Below the pieces are notes generated by a model that was given only the letters and a program-made list of their open reading frames with translations, made no database searches and had not been told where the DNA came from. A stretch of 64,000 bases of DNA, taken from the NCBI GenBank assembly GCA_963971425.1, contig OZ020517.1:19124904-19188903 (forward strand). The letters are read 5' to 3'. This document shows positions 58,489 through 64,000 of this stretch, in pieces. The DNA is from Bryoerythrophyllum caledonicum (Eukaryota > Streptophyta > Bryopsida > Pottiales > Pottiaceae). Positions within the stretch are counted from its first letter, which is position 1; every line of letters starts with the position of its first letter. Both the position numbers and the translations under genes were made by a program.

Positions 58489-61400
58489 CTACAACCTAGC
58501 TGATGATGCCGCATCATCTGGAATCTCAAACTCCGCACCAAGGTTCTTAGAAGAGAGGGCCATTCCATTCGTGATATACTTCATCGAAGGACTATTAGGA
58601 CTCAATGGACGACTGCCTATACGTTTGCTATTCACGTAATCCTTCAACTGCCCGACACCGCATTCAGATGTCAAACGTCGGAGCCATGGCAGGAGTTCTT
58701 GAATCAAAAACTTATCATTCTTAGCTCCGTGCCGCCATGAATGAAGGAAAATGGCATTGCCAGAAGGATTACAGACGCTCTTTTCCGGGCTGTCGTCCAA
58801 AAGTAGAGTGTTGTCGGAGTTCATGATACCGAAGTCATCTCGACGATTATACAACGAAGAAGACAACGTTTTTAAAAAGATCATCTTCTTCGAATTATAT
58901 TGAGACATCAAAAAAGTATTCTGCGACGTCTCAATCTTCCCACAACTCTCTTGACCAAGAATGAGATCTGGAGGAGACAGATCACGAAAGAGGTAATTTG
59001 CAATCTCCTCAACGGTGGACTTCATCATTGAGCTCCAGATGACAACAGAGTTTGAGAGATCTCTGATGGTCGCCAGAAACTCACGGACGCCAGGGCGAGT
59101 ATATACAGCTTTAGGACCTATGTATGCAGGGATGGTGGGCGAAAACTCCACCCGACTCCCGGAGGACCTTGACGAGGCAGGTGCAAATGCTGCCTCGTAC
59201 AAGATACCATTCAAATCCAGAACAATATTCAGCCACTTTCGGGGCCGAATGTTCTGGGCAATAGACACACTCCTAGAAGGACGATCCTGGTACATGACCA
59301 ACACAAAAAAGAGTCAATAAAAGGAAACATATGAATTTACCTGATGAAATGCAGATTGAGCAACATGAGACGGAACTGTCACAGATTGTATGATTTCCAC
59401 TCCACAATGCGACTGCTGGAAAACATTTCCAATCCGAGGCTTCAGTGCAATGGGACGGTGGACAGTGTCATCCAAAGTGATCTGAGGAAACAATTGAGTA
59501 AAATTGAATTGTTAAACAATTCTGTAGATTGATGAAAAAAACGTTTTACAAAAAATTTGTACATTCCTTCTAGTGTACATCAAAAACTGTAAGGATTCTA
59601 CACCTGCAAGCCACCACAGAGAGAGATAAGACCTACTGTGCGCTAAAAGCAGTCATTAGAAAAAGACAGGGCTAGATAACATCAAGAAAATCGATTAACA
59701 ATTCCGAAAAGGCTAGCCAACCTTATTTTCCTCTGCCGCGTTCTGCCCAGGACCTTCTGGAGATGGTTCGTAGTCTACTCGATCTTCATCTGCAATGAGG
59801 ACATCATCATGTTCCGAAGGCACATCCACCCTACAGGACTCTCCGACGCACTCCTCAGATCGTTTGACGCGAGCAGGTGATGGCTGTGGCGACGACCTCG
59901 GAGCTGAAAGAGCCCCATGTTCAGCTCCTGCTAAAACCGCCGGAATATGGAGTACGCGACTGGGACTTCTATCCTCGGATCGAGGATACTCCATTGATCC
60001 TCTTGCCGAGGAAGAGGGATCCACCGGAGCAACGAGTACATCTTGATCGTTGGACGAGGTAGGATGGTAAGGATCTGCGTGGGAAGGGACCGAAGTCGGA
60101 ATAGAAGACGAGCACCGCAGTAAAGCAGACGACGAAGGTACTGCAGGACAAAGAGCAAAGGCAAAACTATCCTCGATGCGAGGATAAATCGAGGTCTGAG
60201 GAATTGTGGACAACGTTGGACCCGATGAGGTTGACTGACTGAGTTGAACGGTTTGGGAAAACATTAAAGCCAACTCCGCTTTAATTTGAGCTTGAAGCTC
60301 AGCTCGAAGCTGAGTCGCCAGTCGGTCCTTCTCCAGAGCAGACTCTTCTCTCTGCTTCTCCAGAGCAGCCACCATCTCCACCTGCCTTTTCTTGGACGCT
60401 TCCAACTGGTCCAAAATGTCCTGCTTCTCCTTCTGCTCCCGAAGGCGCTTGTTGAGAATATGCCTAAAGTAGTCACCTCCAGGTTCATACTTTACGGGCT
60501 CTCCAGGGGCAGGGGCTTCTCCGGCTGCGTTGAAGAAGAACGGATCGCCTGATCCGGAAGCGTCATCCAACCCCATTTCCACCAAAGGATCGTTATGATT
60601 CGGATTTGACGTCCAACTGGCTGGAATGGGTTCTCTTCCACCTTCGTCGTCACTCGAGTCCGACAGCAGAATGATGGAATCATCTGGCACATTGGGAGAT
60701 GGTCCCCCAGGAGTCTCTAGAGCCGTTCGAGACTCAACCCCAACAAAGTCACGAGGCGTACTAGGAATACGGGAGGGCTCGACTTCATCACATCTTTGCA
60801 TATCCACATCTCTAGCACCAGGAGAGAGTGATCGAGATGATTCATTATTGTCGTTGAGCGCAGGGCGAGATGGACCTGCGTCATCACCGCGAAGGATCGA
60901 AAGATCCACACCCTCATTCGTACCATATGGATTAAAATCCAGTTGGTCCTCCAGGACAGACTGGTTTTCTGGGATTGGTGAATGGGGGGTAGGCCGTGGT
61001 GGAGGGGACTCCATGGTCTCATCTTGCTGGGGCAGAGCCGTTTCTGCATCCAATTGGGGAGTGGGGGCAGTACCAAGTTGTGCTCCGGTTCTGCGACTAC
61101 GAGAACGATTTGGTGCAGTTCGAGAGGTCGAGGTAGTTCGTCCTACTGTCTGCGTGGTCCGTAAGTCCGAACTACTCCGGAGTGCTGCGTTCCGGGAGTT
61201 CCTACGAATTGAGGTGTCGCGAGGTTCAGCAGATTGCGGAACTCCGGTCACAGAAGGCATCGTCCCAGCGTACGCACAATCCCTATGAATGAAATCATTC
61301 ATGTCATACTTACATATCATTTTGGACTTGAACTTGTATGACAACCGGTAGTCTTTGTCAATGACACCGTAGAATGAGGTTCCAAACATCTGCAAAATAA

Positions 61401-64000
61401 AGAAAACAAATTTGTGAATGAGGTAAATGAGACAAACGCATTTAAACGGAAATGATGGTTATGAGTTTATCTTCGACCCGAGGATAATGAACATGATATC
61501 AAATAACTTTTACAAATTTGTCATAGAATAGGAAACGTTGATTTGAAGATATAGTAAACACGTAAGACACATCATGAATCCACAATACATAGTCAGATTA
61601 AGTTATCCTCGACCCGAGGATAAACTGAAATAATGAAGAGAGACTCAATTACCTTGCTGGCCAACACAAACTTTGAGCCACAATAAACACCGAATACACG
61701 CTCTCCGTAATTGCAGAATTGTGAAATGAGATCGAGGTAGAACTCCATCCGCAATTCAGACCCGTGAACGGCGTAGCATGCCTCCAAGTACTTATTTTTC
61801 TCCGTGTAATAAGATGTATCCACGGCAGAGTAGCTTGGCATCACTTTCTCAACAAGAGAACTGACTTCTGGATGGTCACGTCGAATGAGGAAGAGCAAGT
61901 AAACCTCCGAACACTTGGACCTTGACGTCCCGAGGTTCAGTCGCTCGTACGCTGATGGCATGTACGCCGTCGAAATCTGGATGTACTTCTTCATCCATTT
62001 CTCTGCATACCTTAGAGCATGCATCGCTCTGTCCTCAGAAGAGGTGATCCAAACCCAAACGGTAGGAGTGTTTAGAGTCGGGACCTTTTTCTGGGACAAC
62101 AGTGTCTTCAGAAATGCGGAGAAGTATGGTTCCTCTGCAGAGTCGTCCTTGGACGACCACCCAGGGACCTGACGAAGGTCAAGCAGTCCAAGAGGCCACG
62201 GTCTGTCCTCCGGCGGTGGCTCAAAATACTCGCCGAATTTCATTTCTTCACCATCAAAGTCCCGAAGCTTGGATGGACCATCATGGTGAGAGAACTGGCT
62301 CTTAACGAAGAGAAACTTCGTGAAGAACGGAAGAACGTTGGGGAACTTCTCCACCAAGTGGGAAGCACGCTTTAACTTCCCCGCATTAGTCAACCGCATG
62401 GAGAAGAACTCCTTGTCAGGACGACAAAGGAGCATGTTGTAAGTTGCAGAAGACACGCGATGATTTGCCTTCCACGACTTCCACACAACGTCGTCAACAA
62501 ATCCGTCTGAAAGTAAAAACTTCAACGACGGGTCAATTGCGATCAACTCCTGCATGACTATGCGCTTCTTCTTCCGGCGGTCAACCCAGTCCTCGTAATG
62601 GAAGCAAGAGCCATGAACCACTGCCGTTCTTCGTAGAGTGACTTTAAGGTACCCATACGCTCGATCGCTGTCTACCAGGTAGGTAAACAAATCTCTCAAG
62701 TCGTTATCGGTTAGGTGACCTAACCTCTTGAAGAATTCTCGATGGATCGGTGAAACTCTGCTTCCCTTGGCTTCGTTGTATGGAGCCATGGTGTCAGGGT
62801 TTATAATCTCACCCCTGCTGTGCAAGTCAAGGAAATCCTCCCACAATTTGAAGATGTCATCAGGAAGTGAGATAACCTTGATCTCATTTGTGAGGTCTGA
62901 TGACTTGCTAACCTGCTTCCCTTCCTTTGTTGGATCAATATTCTGGAAGCGGTTTACAATGAGCTTGGAAAACAACTGCAGTAAAAAAACATGTTTTGTC
63001 AGGTCATTTTTAGACTGAAGAATCACACCACTCTAAAAAAATTGAGTCTTAATATTTTTCATACATCGCATTGGATACCAGTATCCTCGACTCGAGGATA
63101 ATCCTGAGGTGGATCACTTACCAGGTACTTCTCAGTGTCGAATACAGCGCCATTCATCCGAGTTGACCCTTCTTCTTGCTGGTAACTTGGACGTCCGGAG
63201 TTAAGCCAAATTCGACGGCAACTAGCTATCTGATTACCCCAGGTAGGTTGCGCATGGTCGAGGTAGTTGGTGTCATTGTAGAACTTTGAGATTCTTTGCA
63301 ACTTTAAAGGATCTCTTGACCAGACCACGTATGCATCCCATCGCTGCAGGTCCCTCTTTCGAGATACTCCGCAATTTTCATTGTCTTGCAGTCTCTTGGA
63401 TGCCTCAACGCTATGTTGTCCGTTAATGAGCATGAACTTGCCATCCTTGATGGAATCCCATGAGATGGGCACAGCCTGAATCGGCTCACCATGCTCATCA
63501 ATTGGACAGATGCAGATCTTCTGACGTTGATTGACGTCGCCAAGTTGCACGAGGAAATCCATCGTGCTTAACACAATGGCTTCCTCCATCCCCCTGATTA
63601 CGAACTGCGCCTTCGCGACAACGCACTGCTGAATTCGCACTGAATACGATGATTCTAATGGAAAGCAGCCTCTGCATTCCTCCCAGAACAGTCTTTGTGA
63701 TTCCGTGATCTTCTGAAAGTCCACCTGCGGGTCATTTCTGGCTTTCTTTGGGGTCGTGGACCTCGTCATTGTGGATGAAGAGCTACCACCGGCTGTTGAC
63801 TTCCGCTTCTTGTTTGAAGGTTCCCCCGGCGTAGTAGGCGCAGTCGAAGGGCGCCTGGGAGGTGCACGACTTGAGGTACGGGGTGCGGTTGAACCTGACG
63901 GATTTCCCTGGGCAGTTGATTTTCCTCGTGCTTGACGACGTGCACTGGCTTCGACTGGAATTGGTCGAGCCTCAAATGTTGACAGAAGTTGGTGAATCCG
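58489..64000 (-). CDS. Large multidomain protein: ParB-like, coiled coil, FCP1/NIF-like (partial)
   Basis: Five exons (minus), 63122 to beyond 64000, 61653-62975, 59722-61389, 59341-59481 and 58489-59286. All joins are phase 0, giving over 1,600 residues, with the N-terminus outside the window. Exon 1 has a basic NLS-like start (KKRKS) and FMLINGQHSVEASKRL, like the ParB/sulfiredoxin GxHR motif. Exon 2 (441 codons) is unrecognised. Exon 3 is Ser/Pro-rich and acidic with a coiled coil (about 60250-60450). Exon 5 is FCP1/NIF-type HAD: VLDLNGILYE, VYTRPGVREFL, VVIWSSM and LLDDSPEK. The second catalytic Asp of DxDx is Asn, so phosphatase activity is doubtful. The donor of exon 3 (AAGGTTGGC) is weak, so the FCP1 part could be a separate gene. 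No promoter was recognised. Confidence 0.58.
59970..59988. repeat. 19-bp palindrome, copy 1 (exon)
   Basis: TATCCTCGGATCGAGGATA, inside exon 3 of the large minus-strand gene, where it reads YPRSED. Confidence 0.95.
60168..60186. repeat. 19-bp palindrome, copy 2 (exon)
   Basis: TATCCTCGATGCGAGGATA, also in exon 3, read YPRIED, 198 bases from copy 1. Confidence 0.95.
61468..61486. repeat. 19-bp palindrome, copy 3 (intron)
   Basis: TATCTTCGACCCGAGGATA in intron 2, with one arm mismatch. Confidence 0.9.
61604..61622. repeat. 19-bp palindrome, copy 4 (intron)
   Basis: TATCCTCGACCCGAGGATA in intron 2, 31 bases from the exon 2 donor, 136 bases from copy 3. Confidence 0.95.
63082..63100. repeat. 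19-bp palindrome, copy 5 (intron)
   Basis: TATCCTCGACTCGAGGATA in intron 1, 22 bases from the exon 1 donor. Confidence 0.95.

Noticed and set aside
58489-58496. Splicing of the FCP1-like exon to the 57233-58024 frame
   Set aside because: The only nearby donor (AGGTTGTAG) gives the wrong phase for the next frame, so I kept two separate features.
60626-61288. 220-codon plus-strand frame as a gene
   Set aside because: Antisense of the Ser/Pro-rich exon 3 of the large minus-strand gene; low-complexity shadow.

Overview
This is nuclear DNA of a streptophyte (green-plant lineage): it carries a chloroplast-targeted LIL3-type light-harvesting-like protein, two plant LRR receptor kinases with many small, regularly phased introns, and a large transposon load. 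A charophyte alga such as Chara, or an early-diverging land plant, fits best. That is an inference from gene style, because no marker fixes the species. I recognised no rRNA, tRNA or CRISPR array.

Layout. (1) 1-4661: 5' part of a minus-strand LINE (copy 1) with a partial ORF1 and about 474-bp tandem repeats in its 5' leader. (2) 5719-6084: a MITE with TA target duplication. (3) 6263-12449: LRR receptor kinase RLK1, minus strand, 17 exons. (4) 14012-26279: a near-complete 12.3-kb LINE (copy 2) with a 12-bp target-site duplication, an ORF1, a long CAA microsatellite, a 2A-like ribosome-skipping motif and a decayed endonuclease/RT/RNase H ORF2. (5) 26812-27163: a MITE with TGA duplication. (6) 27565-33994: RLK2, plus strand, with the same 17-exon structure as RLK1, so the two form a head-to-head inverted pair separated by the LINE. 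(7) 34637-36051: LIL3, minus strand, three exons. (8) 36375-41542: an intact young Ty1/copia element with indistinguishable LTRs and a TTCTT duplication, just upstream of LIL3 and in the same orientation. (9) 41782-50295: an 8.5-kb TIR DNA transposon with a decayed DDE transposase. That transposase is split by a second 3.36-kb TIR transposon (43375-46731), and fragments of a GDSL lipase gene lie near the element's right end. (10) 50296-55300: AT-rich intergenic DNA with PIF/Harbinger-like non-autonomous elements. (11) 55820-56641: a broken unrecognised gene. (12) 57233-64000: minus-strand genes. The main one is a five-exon model, open at the window edge, that joins a ParB/sulfiredoxin-like segment, a coiled coil and an FCP1/NIF-like HAD domain. 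A 19-bp palindrome occurs five times in its exons and introns.

How the parts act together. The ordinary cellular genes are the RLK pair (surface perception and signalling) and LIL3 (chlorophyll/tocopherol synthesis in thylakoids). Most of the rest is transposon biology: nested insertions, gene-fragment capture, an LTR promoter aimed at LIL3, and a LINE whose ORF2 begins with a 2A-like peptide. Exon boundaries were read by eye from GT/AG sites, reading phase and comparison of the two RLK copies.
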